A stretch of DNA of 58,289 nucleotides from contig NZ_AUXT01000153.1 in assembly GCF_001625595.1 (NCBI RefSeq), positions 1 through 58,289 on the forward strand, written 5' to 3'. This stretch comes from Pseudoalteromonas luteoviolacea NCIMB 1942. Its GTDB lineage: Bacteria > Pseudomonadota > Gammaproteobacteria > Enterobacterales > Alteromonadaceae. The position numbers were made by a program, and so were the translations under genes. Below are positions 7,303 through 16,412 of this stretch, in pieces; the stretch's first letter is position 1; each line of letters opens with the position of its first letter. The notes below the pieces were generated by a model that saw only the letters and a program-made list of their open reading frames with translations, had not been told where the DNA came from and searched no databases.

Positions 7303-8934
7303 TTATTGAGTACGCTTTACTGACTCAGCTATAAATTTAGCCCACTCAGTGTCAGTTTCGTCTTCACCTAACGCACCGATGTAAGTTACGTCAGTGAAGA
7401 ACGAGTTATCTTCGCTTAGCTTAGAAGACTCTACAGCTACGTTATTACCATCTTTGTCTTTGATAGTACCGTTAGTTGTAGCCATGTCAGCACCAAGTAC
7501 ATTCTCGAAATTAGTAAAACCGATAAGCTGATTACCGCCGCCAGTAAACCACTGCGCGATATCAAAGCTTGCTAGGTCACCTTCAAGTGCTGTATGAATA
7601 TCTTCAAAGTTTTTAGCACATGCAAAGATTGAGCTGTGGAACTTTATGTCACCTGCTACAGCATTAGCATGGATACCAGCTGAGCTAGAAGCATCTTTCT
7701 CGTTGTACAAATCGAAACAACCTGCGCCGTCTTCAGTACCTTTACTTACAAATAACATGTTGTGAAGTTGAGCTTTACCCCACTCTTTCATTTCCATGCC
7801 AGCACCGTGACCACGAGGACCTTTCACACCGTTACTTACAACTGTTGCATTAGCAATCGTTGGGTTTGAACCTGAAGTTGCGCGGTCAGAGCCTTCTGCT
7901 GATGTAGGGTCTTTCTTACCGCCGTCAGTTTCGAAACCGTGGTTACCTTGGTTAAGAGTTTGAACAAGGATGAACTGACCGTTACCTTTCCAACCAGTGT
8001 CCCAGTCAATCCCGTCATCCGCAGTATCTGTAACTACGATGTGCTTGATATTAACTTGACCACCGAATAGCTCGATACCATCATCATAACCTTGGTGGAT
8101 ATGTACGTACTCAACCGTGGTGTTTGAGCCAACAGCATTTAGTGTGATTGAGTTTAGCTCATCACCCTCAACACCGTTACCAGCGAATTTTACAACAACA
8201 TGCTTCAATGTACCGCTGTCATCAGTATCGTCATTACCACCGTAGTATGAAACCACCCCTTCAGCAGCAACGTTACACATACCCGTTTCAGCTTCAGTCT
8301 TAGAACACTCTACTGTTGTTGCCATACCGTTGATTTGAATGCCACCCCAGTCCTGCATCGCCGGAGTAGTTGAATCATCTTCGTCAATCTCAAAGAAAGA
8401 AGTGAATGTAATCGGTTTGTCGACTTCACCAATAGCGTGAATGTTTGCACCACGTGCAATACGTACAAAGTTTTCTGCCTTGGTAAATGCTATTGTTGCA
8501 CCTGCTTCAATTGTAAGCGTAGGGCCGTCAAGGTTAACAGAACCGCCTTTTGAAGTATCAACATCTTTACCGATGAACAAAGCGCCTTCAAAGATATGTG
8601 CGCCATTGTCTGGTAGTGCCTTGATAAGGAAAGAAGCATCAATATCTTTTGCGTTGCTTGCGAAAGCTTGGCTGTACTTACAGTTTTTGCCGTCTTGCTC
8701 ACCTTTGAACTCTGTACCGTCTAATGTGTATGTAGCACAGTCTAGCGTAACTACTTTATCTGGATCGGGATCAGTACCTGTGTCCGGGTTAGGGCTTGGA
8801 TTTGTTACATTATCTACAGAGTTATCAACTCGGTTATCGTTCGTAGTTGGGTTAACGTTGATGTCGCCACCACAGCCAGCAAGTACAAGAGCAGAAGAAA
8901 TTAAGCTTACTTTAAATAAACCAGAAAGGTTCAT
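7303..8934 (-). CDS. Beta-helix surface lipoprotein partnered with the receptor
   Basis: The protein has 543 residues from the ATG at 8934, which has GGAG eight bases upstream; a TTG 12 bases earlier is rejected because it overlaps that site. A lipobox (SALVLAGCGG, Cys about residue 20) gives an N-terminal lipidation site, followed by a low-complexity Asn/Asp/Pro linker (NPSPNPDTGTDPDPD). The rest has repeating hydrophobic beta strands with LTIEAGATIAF, WGGIQINGMA, VEYVHIHQGYDDGIELFGG and IKHIVVTDTADDGIDWDTGW, the rung pattern of right-handed parallel beta-helix proteins. It directly precedes the TonB-dependent receptor gene. A surface substrate-binding or receptor-exported role is inferred; no catalytic residues can be assigned. 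Confidence 0.8.
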   Translation of the reverse strand: MNLSGLFKVSLISSALVLAGCGGDINVNPTTNDNRVDNSVDNVTNPSPNPDTGTDPDPDKVVTLDCATYTLDGTEFKGEQDGKNCKYSQAFASNAKDIDASFLIKALPDNGAHIFEGALFIGKDVDTSKGGSVNLDGPTLTIEAGATIAFTKAENFVRIARGANIHAIGEVDKPITFTSFFEIDEDDSTTPAMQDWGGIQINGMATTVECSKTEAETGMCNVAAEGVVSYYGGNDDTDDSGTLKHVVVKFAGNGVEGDELNSITLNAVGSNTTVEYVHIHQGYDDGIELFGGQVNIKHIVVTDTADDGIDWDTGWKGNGQFILVQTLNQGNHGFETDGGKKDPTSAEGSDRATSGSNPTIANATVVSNGVKGPRGHGAGMEMKEWGKAQLHNMLFVSKGTEDGAGCFDLYNEKDASSSAGIHANAVAGDIKFHSSIFACAKNFEDIHTALEGDLASFDIAQWFTGGGNQLIGFTNFENVLGADMATTNGTIKDKDGNNVAVESSKLSEDNSFFTDVTYIGALGEDETDTEWAKFIAESVKRTQ

Positions 8935-8987
8935 GTTGGTCTCCAAGAAATATAATTGTTATAACCGTATTTATTTGATGGAGTTAG

Positions 8988-9019
8988 ATTATAGTTTACA
9001 TGTTACACATTGGTTACAG
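8988..9019 (-). promoter_or_regulatory. Pho-box-like promoter of the lipoprotein-receptor pair
   Basis: On the minus strand CTGTAACCAATGTGTAAC (9002-9019) is a direct repeat of 7-base units (CTGTAAC, GTGTAAC) with an 11-base period, as in PhoB-bound Pho boxes (consensus units CTGTCAT/CTGTCAC). Eight bases downstream is a perfect TATAAT -10 hexamer (8988-8993), and no -35 element is seen, as expected at a PhoB-activated promoter. This is inference from motif and spacing. Confidence 0.5.
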
Positions 9020-9082
9020 ATTTTATAACTTAAAATGACAAAGCTAATTATAATTAAAAACTTAATATGTCATAAAATAATA

Positions 9083-9104
9083 AAAGCCACCCGAAGGCAG
9101 CTTT
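9083..9104 (-). terminator. Terminator after the TPR protein gene
   Basis: On the minus strand a 9-bp stem (AAAGCTGCC with GGTGGCTTT) is closed by a C(TTCG)G tetraloop and followed by a T-rich run. It separates the TonB2 operon from the lipoprotein-receptor unit, which has its own promoter. Confidence 0.8.
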
Positions 9105-9134
9105 GGCGTTGCGAATATAAAATAAACAAATTTA

Positions 9135-10436
9135 CTAAATTGCTTGCCTCAAACTTTCCTGATGCAGCTTCTCTTTTTGTACATATTTAATCCATTGACG
9201 CGCAAGTTTTGCTGATTTTTTATGCTTTTCAGCTTGCTCAAAAGCAAGTATTGAAGCATCAAAGTTTTTCATATTATATTGCGCCATTCCAAGCGCAACA
9301 TACGCATTGGATTCAAAGCTCAAACTCCCTTTATCAAGTGCGTTTCTGGCGGCATCAGCCGCATCATCGTAGCTTTCCATGTTGATATAGACCTCAGCCA
9401 GACGCTGCTGGAAGTTTCCATGATCAACCAATTTGTCCGCTGCTTCGAAAAATTCGATTGACTTCTTGTCGTCCTTAGCTTGGACATACGCTTCAGCAAT
9501 AAATGATAAATTCTTAGCAGAGCTCTCGATAATATTTGAATCAATACCTGACTTTAATGTCTGTGCTGCTTTAAATGGTAAACCACTATAAAGATATACT
9601 TGAGACAGCTGTAATACTTCAGTTTTAGTTTTAATAAAACCTCTTTGTTTAGCTGTTTCCAATATCGCTAGCTGTTTTGACTCTTCGCCTACTTCACCAT
9701 ACATGCCGCCAAGTTGGACCCAATACTGAGGTTTATCAAATAATCTCACCATTTTTTCGATGGTTTTTATTACATCCTCAGGCTGATTTAGGGAATAATA
9801 TAGTGCTCGTTGTAAAACCAACCAATTCTCTTTTGGTACTTCGCTTTTATATTCAGCTAAGTCAATCGCATTATTTATATTTTCTAAAGCTTCTTTATAA
9901 TTTTTGCTCTGGTATAAAGCTTGCGCTTTTAAAGTATAAAAACTGCTTTTAATTGGTTGAGTATTTAACTTTTCCCAATCGTCTAAATATTCAACCGTTT
10001 TAGCATAATCACCGTTTGCCATAGCCAACTGTGCAAGACTAAAAGTTGTTGATAGTTTTAAAGACTCTGGGATTGCTTCTTCGGCGACCACTTTTTCAAA
10101 AGAAGCGATGGCTTGTACCAAGTCATTCTCGTTGTAATATATGAAGCCATAAAAGTTATACATCATCGCAACTTCATATGAATTCATACTAGAGGCCCGC
10201 TCTTTAATAGAATCTAAAACTTCTAAGCCTTCTTGGACATGGCCATCATCAGCCAACTTTTGAGCTCTTGCCAATTGACTGTATACTTTTTCACGTAGTG
10301 CAGGCACGCGCTTCGTTTTAGTCTGTGCGTAAGCCGTTGCAATCGACACCTCTGGCACTAGAGAAGTTAGTGTAACAGCCGTATTGACCACTACAATACT
10401 CACACTGAGCACAAGTAAATTTTTAATCACTTTCAT
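9135..10436 (-). CDS. Periplasmic TPR-repeat protein of the TonB2 operon
   Basis: This 433-residue protein has an N-terminal signal sequence (about 1-38, ending TAYAQT) and at least seven tetratricopeptide-like helical pairs, for example EGLEVLDSIKERA, NENDLVQAIASFEKVV, KNYKEALENINNAIDLA, DDKKSIEFFEAADKLV and MKNFDASILAFEQAEKH. The gene closes the DUF3450-ttpC-exbB-exbD-tonB order, the position of the TPR gene in the Vibrio TonB2 clusters. It is probably a periplasmic scaffold linking the energiser to the receptor. A clear AGGAG site precedes the start, 21 bases after tonB. Confidence 0.85.
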   Translation of the reverse strand: MKVIKNLLVLSVSIVVVNTAVTLTSLVPEVSIATAYAQTKTKRVPALREKVYSQLARAQKLADDGHVQEGLEVLDSIKERASSMNSYEVAMMYNFYGFIYYNENDLVQAIASFEKVVAEEAIPESLKLSTTFSLAQLAMANGDYAKTVEYLDDWEKLNTQPIKSSFYTLKAQALYQSKNYKEALENINNAIDLAEYKSEVPKENWLVLQRALYYSLNQPEDVIKTIEKMVRLFDKPQYWVQLGGMYGEVGEESKQLAILETAKQRGFIKTKTEVLQLSQVYLYSGLPFKAAQTLKSGIDSNIIESSAKNLSFIAEAYVQAKDDKKSIEFFEAADKLVDHGNFQQRLAEVYINMESYDDAADAARNALDKGSLSFESNAYVALGMAQYNMKNFDASILAFEQAEKHKKSAKLARQWIKYVQKEKLHQESLRQAI

Positions 10437-10457
10437 AATTCAAACTCCTAAATTCCA

Positions 10458-11063
10458 CTAACCATTAATTTGGAATGAAATTTTATTTTGAACGCCTGCA
10501 ACTTCTACGGCTTCACCATTTACTACACGAGGTTTGTACTTGAATTTTAGTGCAGCTTCCAACGCGGCTCGGTCGAATATATTCTCAGGCTCAGCTTGTA
10601 GTACTTTTGGATCACGTATCGTACCTTGCTTGGTCACCACAAACTCTACAAGTACATACCCTTCAATACCTCTAGACAACGCACGGCGCGGGTAAACTGG
10701 CGCAACCTTTACAATTGGCAAGTACTCGCCATCACTTGACTCCAATGCCAAGCCACCAGCTAAGTCAACATCCGCATCCACATTTGCAGAAAAGTCAAAG
10801 TTCGAAGCACCCGCTTCTAAGTTATTAGACTGCATTTGAGGTGCATCCATCGGAGGTGGCGGCTCTTTCGGCGTTGGTGGCTTCTCTGGTTTTCTTTCCT
10901 TTTTCTGAACTGTTTCTTCTTTTTTCAATCTCACAAAGTCAAGCACCTTGCCTTTTACTGGCTCAGTGGCAGTACCCTCGCCACCAGTTATAAGCGCTTG
11001 CATCCCTAGAAATAAAAAGAAAGTAACAACACCAGCAATCAATAACGCAACAATATAACGCAT
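10458..11063 (-). CDS. tonB2: TonB-type energy transducer (TonB2 group)
   Basis: TonB passes proton-motive energy from ExbB/ExbD to outer-membrane receptors. The 201-residue protein has one N-terminal membrane anchor (about 5-27), a short Lys/Pro-rich spacer (about 52-75, KPEKPPTPKEPPPP) and a C-terminal TonB domain (about 110-201) with the conserved YPRRALSRGIEGYVLVEFVV segment. The short periplasmic spacer is typical of TonB2 proteins, which depend on the extra partner TtpC. It lies 9 bases downstream of exbD, with AAGG before the ATG. Confidence 0.93.
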   Translation of the reverse strand: MRYIVALLIAGVVTFFLFLGMQALITGGEGTATEPVKGKVLDFVRLKKEETVQKKERKPEKPPTPKEPPPPMDAPQMQSNNLEAGASNFDFSANVDADVDLAGGLALESSDGEYLPIVKVAPVYPRRALSRGIEGYVLVEFVVTKQGTIRDPKVLQAEPENIFDRAALEAALKFKYKPRVVNGEAVEVAGVQNKISFQING

Positions 11064-11072
11064 CGTTTTACC

Positions 11073-11483
11073 TTAAGATTCTTGGGCGGCGATTGACACA
11101 TCAAAGGCACCAGCAGCTCGTGATGCATCCATTACCTTGATTAATATCTCAGTAGTCGCTTTTTTGTCTGCTTGAATAACAACGCTACCTTGAGGGTTTT
11201 CAGCTTTTAAACGCTCGATATTGGCTTGAACAGCTCTAATATCGATTTGACGTTTATTAATCCAAATCTCTCCCTTGTCTGAGATTGCCACTAAAATATT
11301 TGCTCTTTGCTTTTTAACAGCTGTTGCAGCCTCGGGGCGATTGACGTCAATTCCAGCTTCTTTTACGAATGAAGCCGTTACGATAAAGAAGATAAGCATG
11401 ATGAATACAACGTCCAACATTGGCGTCATGTTAATTTCTTCTGTTTCTTCTTCTTGAAAAACTTTTGCTAATGGAGCTCTCAT
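11073..11483 (-). CDS. exbD2: ExbD-type proton channel subunit
   Basis: A 136-residue inner-membrane protein with one transmembrane helix (about 21-42). The conserved protonatable Asp24 lies in the signature INMTPMLDVVFIMLIFFIVT, and a periplasmic alpha/beta domain follows. It works with ExbB in the TonB2 complex. It sits between exbB and tonB with gaps of 16 and 9 bases and a GAGG ribosome binding site. Confidence 0.95.
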   Translation of the reverse strand: MRAPLAKVFQEEETEEINMTPMLDVVFIMLIFFIVTASFVKEAGIDVNRPEAATAVKKQRANILVAISDKGEIWINKRQIDIRAVQANIERLKAENPQGSVVIQADKKATTEILIKVMDASRAAGAFDVSIAAQES

Positions 11484-11499
11484 TTTTACCTCAAATTCT

Positions 11500-12027
11500 T
11501 TAGTGATCTAACAGTAGCTTGTCTTCTAAAAGCTCAACTTCTCGTTTTGCTTTTCTTTGCAAGTAGGTCGATGCAAACACACCTGAAAGCGCTGCTACCA
11601 TACCCGCCATAGTCGGAATCGTTGCTTTAGATACACCGGCAGCCATTGAACGCGCGCTACCTGAGCCTGTTATTGCCATTACGTTAAATACTTCAATCAT
11701 ACCTGTTACAGTACCTAGCAGACCAAGTAGAGGACACAGCGCCACCATAACGTTGATAAAAGGTAAGTTGGTGTTCAATTCAATACCGGCTTTTGAAATC
11801 ATTGCTTGACGGATTTGCTCTGCATTCCAGCTATTTCTTTCGCTGCGACCTTTCCAGCCATCAACAATCTGCTTTTTATAACTACGGTACTTCCCAAAGA
11901 AATACATAAAGCGCTCCAAGATAAGTAGCCACATAGCAAATGTAACCGCTCCGATGACCAGGAGAACCTGGCCACCCGTATCGAGGAACTCTTGTAGAGC
12001 AGTTATCGCATCTACTAGAAGTACCAT
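11500..12027 (-). CDS. exbB2: ExbB-type proton channel subunit
   Basis: A 175-residue MotA/TolQ/ExbB family protein with three hydrophobic segments (about 18-40, 88-112 and 125-150). The conserved core is PLLGLLGTVTGMIEVF followed by GVSKATIPTMAGMVAALSGVFAST. It builds the proton-driven pump with ExbD. The start ATG is 3 bases after the ttpC stop, and its GGGAG site lies within the end of ttpC, implying translational coupling. Confidence 0.95.
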   Translation of the reverse strand: MVLLVDAITALQEFLDTGGQVLLVIGAVTFAMWLLILERFMYFFGKYRSYKKQIVDGWKGRSERNSWNAEQIRQAMISKAGIELNTNLPFINVMVALCPLLGLLGTVTGMIEVFNVMAITGSGSARSMAAGVSKATIPTMAGMVAALSGVFASTYLQRKAKREVELLEDKLLLDH

Positions 12028-12030
12028 TGA

Positions 12031-13398
12031 TTACGCTCCCTTCTCGCTACGTTCAGCGATAATACCAGCGCTCTGCTCTTGTAGAATGAGTAGCAGATTG
12101 CGAGAGCGAGTATTTAGAATGGTGTATAAGAATACCGTTGGAATTGCTACAACAAGCCCAAGTACTGTCGTTACAAGCGCTGTTGAGATACCACCTGCCA
12201 TCAATTTAGGGTCGCCGGTACCAAATAGAGTGATAGCTTGGAAGGTATTAATCATACCCGTTACAGTACCTAGTAAACCTAGAAGTGGTGCAACAACAGA
12301 GATGATCTTAATCAGTGTCAGGTTACGCGTGATTTTCGGCATTTCTCTCAAAATTGCTTCACTTAGTTTTAGTTCCAGTGTGTCATAAGCAACATCAGGA
12401 TATTGGTCTTTAACCTTCATTACGCGACCAAGCGGGTTATCATCTTTGGCAACCTTATCTTTAAGTTGGCGTTTGATTTTTGCCCCCATAAGCATAAGAG
12501 ATACAAAGCGTTCAAGAGCAATTAGTAACGCCAATGCACCTACGGCAAGAATTACATAGCCAACGACCCCACCTTGCTCAACTTGTTCTTTTGTATTGGG
12601 CGCTTGCACAAGCAATCCTAGGATTGAACCACCCGTTGGGTCTAAAGCAAAATCAACCTTACCAGAGGTTGCTCCCTGCAAATCCCCAGCACTTTGCTGG
12701 AAACGCGCGACAGGTTGACGAGTTAACTCAGCGATTGTATTTGTCTCTGGGCTGTAAGCTAGGTATTTGCCATCAGCAATTAGGTTAAATGCACCAACGC
12801 GTAGTACTTCTTTGCTGACTTTAGAACCACCATCAACGATAACTTCTGAGGTATAGCGAGATACTTTGCCTTGCTCTGTCATTTCACGTTGCAATTCAAA
12901 CCATACTTTTTCGATATCCTCAATGGATGCTAACTTAGACGTAGAGCCCATCTTTTTGGCCATTTCATCCATAACACCGCTACGATTTGGAAATTCTGCA
13001 GATACAACCGATGTTCTAAATTTTGAGCTAGCATCACCTGATGCCTGCTGAAGCACACCAAACAACTCTTTTAGTGACCCCATTCTTTTTGAAAGCGTGT
13101 CGCTTAAGTTACCCAGTTTAATTTCGTTCTCTTCGAACTGCGTTTCCATGCGCTCAGAGCGGCTCAATTGATTATTGCGCTCAGATTTCAGCTCATTAAG
13201 CATTCTTATTTGCTGGCTTTCTTGCGATTTAAATTGCGCTTCACGTTGTTTATTTTCTTGTGTTTGGGCAACTTGTCCAGCTTCTAACGTTTTAAGAAGA
13301 GAGTCCAAGTCCATTGCTTTCTCAGCAAAAGCCGAACTAGATAGAGCAAATGCAGAAACGAACAGTGCTTTACGGCTAAATGATTTTAAAAAGCTCAT
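12031..13398 (-). CDS. ttpC: TtpC, ExbB-like partner of the TonB2 system
   Basis: A 455-residue protein with a signal sequence (about 1-25), a long periplasmic coiled coil (about 30-120, rich in Gln, Glu, Lys and Arg), and a C-terminal MotA/TolQ/ExbB domain with three membrane segments and the motif PLLGLLGTVTGMINTFQAI (about 370-390). In Vibrio TonB2 systems the corresponding TtpC is an essential fourth component that stabilises the TonB2 complex. The architecture and the order DUF3450-ttpC-exbB-exbD-tonB match. It lies 12 bases after the DUF3450 gene. Confidence 0.9.
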   Translation of the reverse strand: MSFLKSFSRKALFVSAFALSSSAFAEKAMDLDSLLKTLEAGQVAQTQENKQREAQFKSQESQQIRMLNELKSERNNQLSRSERMETQFEENEIKLGNLSDTLSKRMGSLKELFGVLQQASGDASSKFRTSVVSAEFPNRSGVMDEMAKKMGSTSKLASIEDIEKVWFELQREMTEQGKVSRYTSEVIVDGGSKVSKEVLRVGAFNLIADGKYLAYSPETNTIAELTRQPVARFQQSAGDLQGATSGKVDFALDPTGGSILGLLVQAPNTKEQVEQGGVVGYVILAVGALALLIALERFVSLMLMGAKIKRQLKDKVAKDDNPLGRVMKVKDQYPDVAYDTLELKLSEAILREMPKITRNLTLIKIISVVAPLLGLLGTVTGMINTFQAITLFGTGDPKLMAGGISTALVTTVLGLVVAIPTVFLYTILNTRSRNLLLILQEQSAGIIAERSEKGA

Positions 13399-13410
13399 TA
13401 GTTATACCTC

Positions 13411-14163
13411 TTATTGAGCAGCTTGGATTGGAAGAGTTAACATATCCGGCGCTAGCTGTTTGCGAGCAATGCGAACACCTTTGTTGATTTGACTAATATT
13501 TGTGTTTGGCAGCGCATCAAACTGTTTAGTATCTTTATTCCAGCTACCCGCTTTTGCCGAGTCTTTTGTAACGTATAACAACTCAAGGCGGCCAATACGT
13601 AGCATGTCTACTTCACGCTCTTGACCATCAACATCAAGTAATGTTGTATACGCTTCGATTGTACGACCATACTCAACTTCTACTTGATAAGCTTCAAGCA
13701 CACGTCTGAACTTCTCACTTGATGTGATGTCCGCTCTGTCCATCATCGTTTTAAGCGTTGCGATACGGTTTGTACGTTCTTCTTTTAAGAAAGGCACGTC
13801 AAGCTCTACAAACTGCTCAAGTCCGGTGATCATTCGAAGCATAAGCGGCGTGATCTGACGTTCAATAACTGACACTTGGTCCATAGAAGCGTTGATTGCA
13901 GCCATTTCTTCAAGTTGGTTGTTAATTTGCTTATCTAATTGGTTGTTATAAACAACAAGGCCTTCGATTTCCTTGTTTAGCGTTCTGAATTGCTGCAGAC
14001 GAGACTGCATATTATCTGAGATCGCATCGATCTTATTTTGAGAAGTTAGCGCTGATTTATTGATTTCAGAGCTAGAGTTTATTACTTGATTGAGATCGTT
14101 TGCCTGCGCACTGCTTGCTACTGCAAACGCGCCCGCTAAAAGCAATTGGTTAACGCACTTCAT
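13411..14163 (-). CDS. DUF3450 periplasmic coiled-coil protein, first gene of the TonB2 operon
   Basis: The protein has 250 residues from the ATG at 14163, which has AAGGG at a suitable distance; a GTG nine bases upstream is too close to that site. It has a signal peptide (about 1-22, ending SSAQAN), a coiled coil to about residue 90 (NKIDAISDNMQSRLQQFRTLNKEIEGLV), then a compact domain with PLMLRMITGLEQFVELDVPF and a C-terminal beta-rich part. This is the DUF3450 family found at the head of TonB2/TtpC operons. The molecular role is not established; a periplasmic partner of TtpC is likely. Confidence 0.88.
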   Translation of the reverse strand: MKCVNQLLLAGAFAVASSAQANDLNQVINSSSEINKSALTSQNKIDAISDNMQSRLQQFRTLNKEIEGLVVYNNQLDKQINNQLEEMAAINASMDQVSVIERQITPLMLRMITGLEQFVELDVPFLKEERTNRIATLKTMMDRADITSSEKFRRVLEAYQVEVEYGRTIEAYTTLLDVDGQEREVDMLRIGRLELLYVTKDSAKAGSWNKDTKQFDALPNTNISQINKGVRIARKQLAPDMLTLPIQAAQ

Positions 14164-14252
14164 CTCACACACCCTTTATAATATTTGCTTATTCAAATTT
14201 TGAAGTGTGTGCAGTTTAATTGCGAAAAATGACAACCGTGTTGCGTAATAAA

Positions 14253-14284
14253 TACAGTAATGTTACAGCTGTAATATTACTGTA
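14253..14284. promoter_or_regulatory. 32-bp near-perfect palindrome upstream of the TonB2 operon
   Basis: The half-sites TACAGTAATGTTACAG and CTGTAATATTACTGTA are reverse complements with one mismatch in 16. The site lies 90-121 bases upstream of the first gene. Each half read outward gives a Pho-box-like 11-base-period repeat (CTGTAAC-ATTA-CTGTATT on the minus strand, CTGTAAT-ATTA-CTGTAAA on the plus strand). It is an operator candidate; the regulator is unknown. It also lies between this operon and the terminator of the neighbouring chemoreceptor gene. Confidence 0.6.
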
Positions 14285-14316
14285 AAGATGGGTTTATTCG
14301 ATATATTTGAATATTT

Positions 14317-14343
14317 AAAAGGGCTGCAAAAATACAGCCCTTT
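14317..14343 (-). terminator. Terminator of the chemoreceptor gene
   Basis: A minus-strand stem AAAGGGCTG / CAGCCCTTT with an 8-base T-rich loop, followed by T4, lies just beyond the stop at 14350. Confidence 0.75.
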
Positions 14344-14349
14344 GTTTAT

Positions 14350-16239
14350 TTATACTTTAAATTTACTCATCATGTTTTCGAGTTCATCAAATTGCAATTT
14401 TAAAGTTTTGCATTCGTCTAGCGTTTGTTTAAGGCTTTCACTGCCCTGTACACAGAGATCGCTAATACCGTGAATGTCACTATCCAATGACTGGATAACT
14501 GTATTTTGCTCTTGTGTCGCGTTTGCTACCGCATCGTTCATACCGTCAATAGATTCAATAGCATGTGACACTTCTTGCATTTTAGTGCCAGCCGATTGCG
14601 CTTTTTCAGCACTTGCACTTGAGTCCTCGATACTTAATTTCATCACCGATACCGCAGATGCAGATCCTTGTTGTAATTCTGCAATGGTATTTTCGATTTC
14701 TTGTGTTGACTCTTGGGTACGCTGAGCGAGTTGCCTTACCTCGTCAGCAACAACCGCAAAGCCTCGACCCGCTTCCCCGGCTCTGGCAGCCTCGATTGCC
14801 GCATTAAGAGCCAGTAAGTTAGTTTGTTCACTGACTCCTTTAATAACTTCAAGAACCTGACCAATACTCGCGGTCAATCTATCTAGGCCATCGATAGTAG
14901 ATTGTGCTTCTTGCATTTTAGAGCTTAGTGCACCAATCTCTTCAATATTTGAATTTAGTGCAGTTTGGCTTTCATCAGACAGGGTATTGGCTCCCGTCGC
15001 AAGTTCTGATGCATGTTTTGCATTATTTGAGATTTCTATAGCACTTGAAGACAGCTCATTTATCGCTGTTGCGACATTATCTGTCCTTTTTGTTTGTTCG
15101 GTATAGATGTCTAACGCATCTTGCGTTTGGCTCTGTAGCCCATCCATAACTCGTTCAAGCGCGAAGGTTGTGTCTTTAACTTTAGAGATGCTCTGATGTA
15201 TCTTTTCAACAAATAGATTAAAGTAGTTCGACAGTTCACCAAATTCATCTTTGTTCTCGACGACCAACCTACGAGTAAGGTCGCCCTCACCTTGCGCAAT
15301 ATCTTTAATTGCCTCATTTAAGTGATTCATAGGTCTCATCAGGTATTTAAGTAGCAACTGCATCATCACAACTATCACCACAACACCCAATAGCATATAA
15401 ATTAGTGCCATATTTCTGAATGATGAAATAGATGAGTAGGCGATTTCTTTGTCTATGACAACACCTAAGTACCAGTCGACATTTTTAATTCCATGCATTT
15501 TGACAAATGACACGAGCTTTTCTGTCTCATCTATTTCTAACTCAATAAACTCTTCTTGTAGTGCTAACTTTTGACCAAACAAACTTTGCATATTCTTATC
15601 GTTAAGCTGGGTATTCGGGTGACCCAAAATACGGCCGTCGCCGTCAATTAAGAAGCCATAGCCGAAGCCTAAGAAATCAATTTCATTTATGATTTCTGTA
15701 ATAGTCGCCATGTCGATATCTCCACCAGTTGCACCAGCTAATTGACCATTGTGATAAATCGGCACAACTGCCGTGATGGTCAATTCGTTCGTTGTTGCAT
15801 CAGTATAAGGAGAGGTAAAAGCGGTATCTCTTTTTTGCATGGCTAGCTGATACCACGGTCGTGTTGTTGCATCAAAATCGCTAGGTAAATTAATCGTTGG
15901 GTCGTTTAAGACAAAACGCCCATTTGGTGTGCCAATAAACGTATTTTTAAAATGCCCCGCATTTGCTGCTGTTTGTAACCTTCTGCGAACCTCTTCTTCA
16001 CTATCAGATCTTTGATGCCCCTCTGCGACAGACTGAACTATATCCAACCTATCATTTAACCAGTTTGCAATATTTTGCGAGACGGACTCTGAAATTTCTT
16101 GAAGAACGAGAGTGAGTTGATCTTGCGTCTGCGAACGCATCAAGACAAAATTATTTACGGTGAACAGGCTCAAGACTATGACCAGAACTACCGAAGCTGC
16201 GAGAGTGATTTTGGTGGTAAATTTGAATGCGCTAAACAT
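14350..16239 (-). CDS. Methyl-accepting chemotaxis protein with dCache sensor
   Basis: A 629-residue chemoreceptor that should sense a small molecule in the periplasm and control CheA. It has a first membrane helix (about 10-32) and a periplasmic double-Cache domain (about 35-270) with [29 protein letters not shown] and [17 protein letters not shown] second helix follows (about 276-300), then HAMP (about 300-355). The signalling domain has the highly conserved tip [20 protein letters not shown] and [16 protein letters not shown]. No C-terminal pentapeptide for CheR binding is visible. It is a single-gene unit between its own terminator and a 170-base gap. Confidence 0.93.
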   Translation of the reverse strand: MFSAFKFTTKITLAASVVLVIVLSLFTVNNFVLMRSQTQDQLTLVLQEISESVSQNIANWLNDRLDIVQSVAEGHQRSDSEEEVRRRLQTAANAGHFKNTFIGTPNGRFVLNDPTINLPSDFDATTRPWYQLAMQKRDTAFTSPYTDATTNELTITAVVPIYHNGQLAGATGGDIDMATITEIINEIDFLGFGYGFLIDGDGRILGHPNTQLNDKNMQSLFGQKLALQEEFIELEIDETEKLVSFVKMHGIKNVDWYLGVVIDKEIAYSSISSFRNMALIYMLLGVVVIVVMMQLLLKYLMRPMNHLNEAIKDIAQGEGDLTRRLVVENKDEFGELSNYFNLFVEKIHQSISKVKDTTFALERVMDGLQSQTQDALDIYTEQTKRTDNVATAINELSSSAIEISNNAKHASELATGANTLSDESQTALNSNIEEIGALSSKMQEAQSTIDGLDRLTASIGQVLEVIKGVSEQTNLLALNAAIEAARAGEAGRGFAVVADEVRQLAQRTQESTQEIENTIAELQQGSASAVSVMKLSIEDSSASAEKAQSAGTKMQEVSHAIESIDGMNDAVANATQEQNTVIQSLDSDIHGISDLCVQGSESLKQTLDECKTLKLQFDELENMMSKFKV

Positions 16240-16412
16240 GCAGATCCTGTTTTTCTTATGTACTACTGACTAGTTTGTATCAAATATCAAAAGCTTTGTC
16301 CCTCCTTATCGACAGTTTTTATGTAAATATTATAATTTTATTGAATTATTTTTAATAGGTACGAATAAAGGCAAGTAAAACTTGCCTTTAACATAGTGAA
16401 AAAGAACTAAAA

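Noticed and set aside
8441..9028. 195-codon plus-strand frame opposite the lipoprotein gene
   Set aside because: It is antisense to a gene with lipobox, ribosome binding site and beta-helix pattern, and its own sequence is low-complexity Ser/Pro/Leu without motifs.
11954..12388. 144-codon plus-strand frame opposite exbB and ttpC
   Set aside because: It is a shadow of the two well-supported minus-strand genes.
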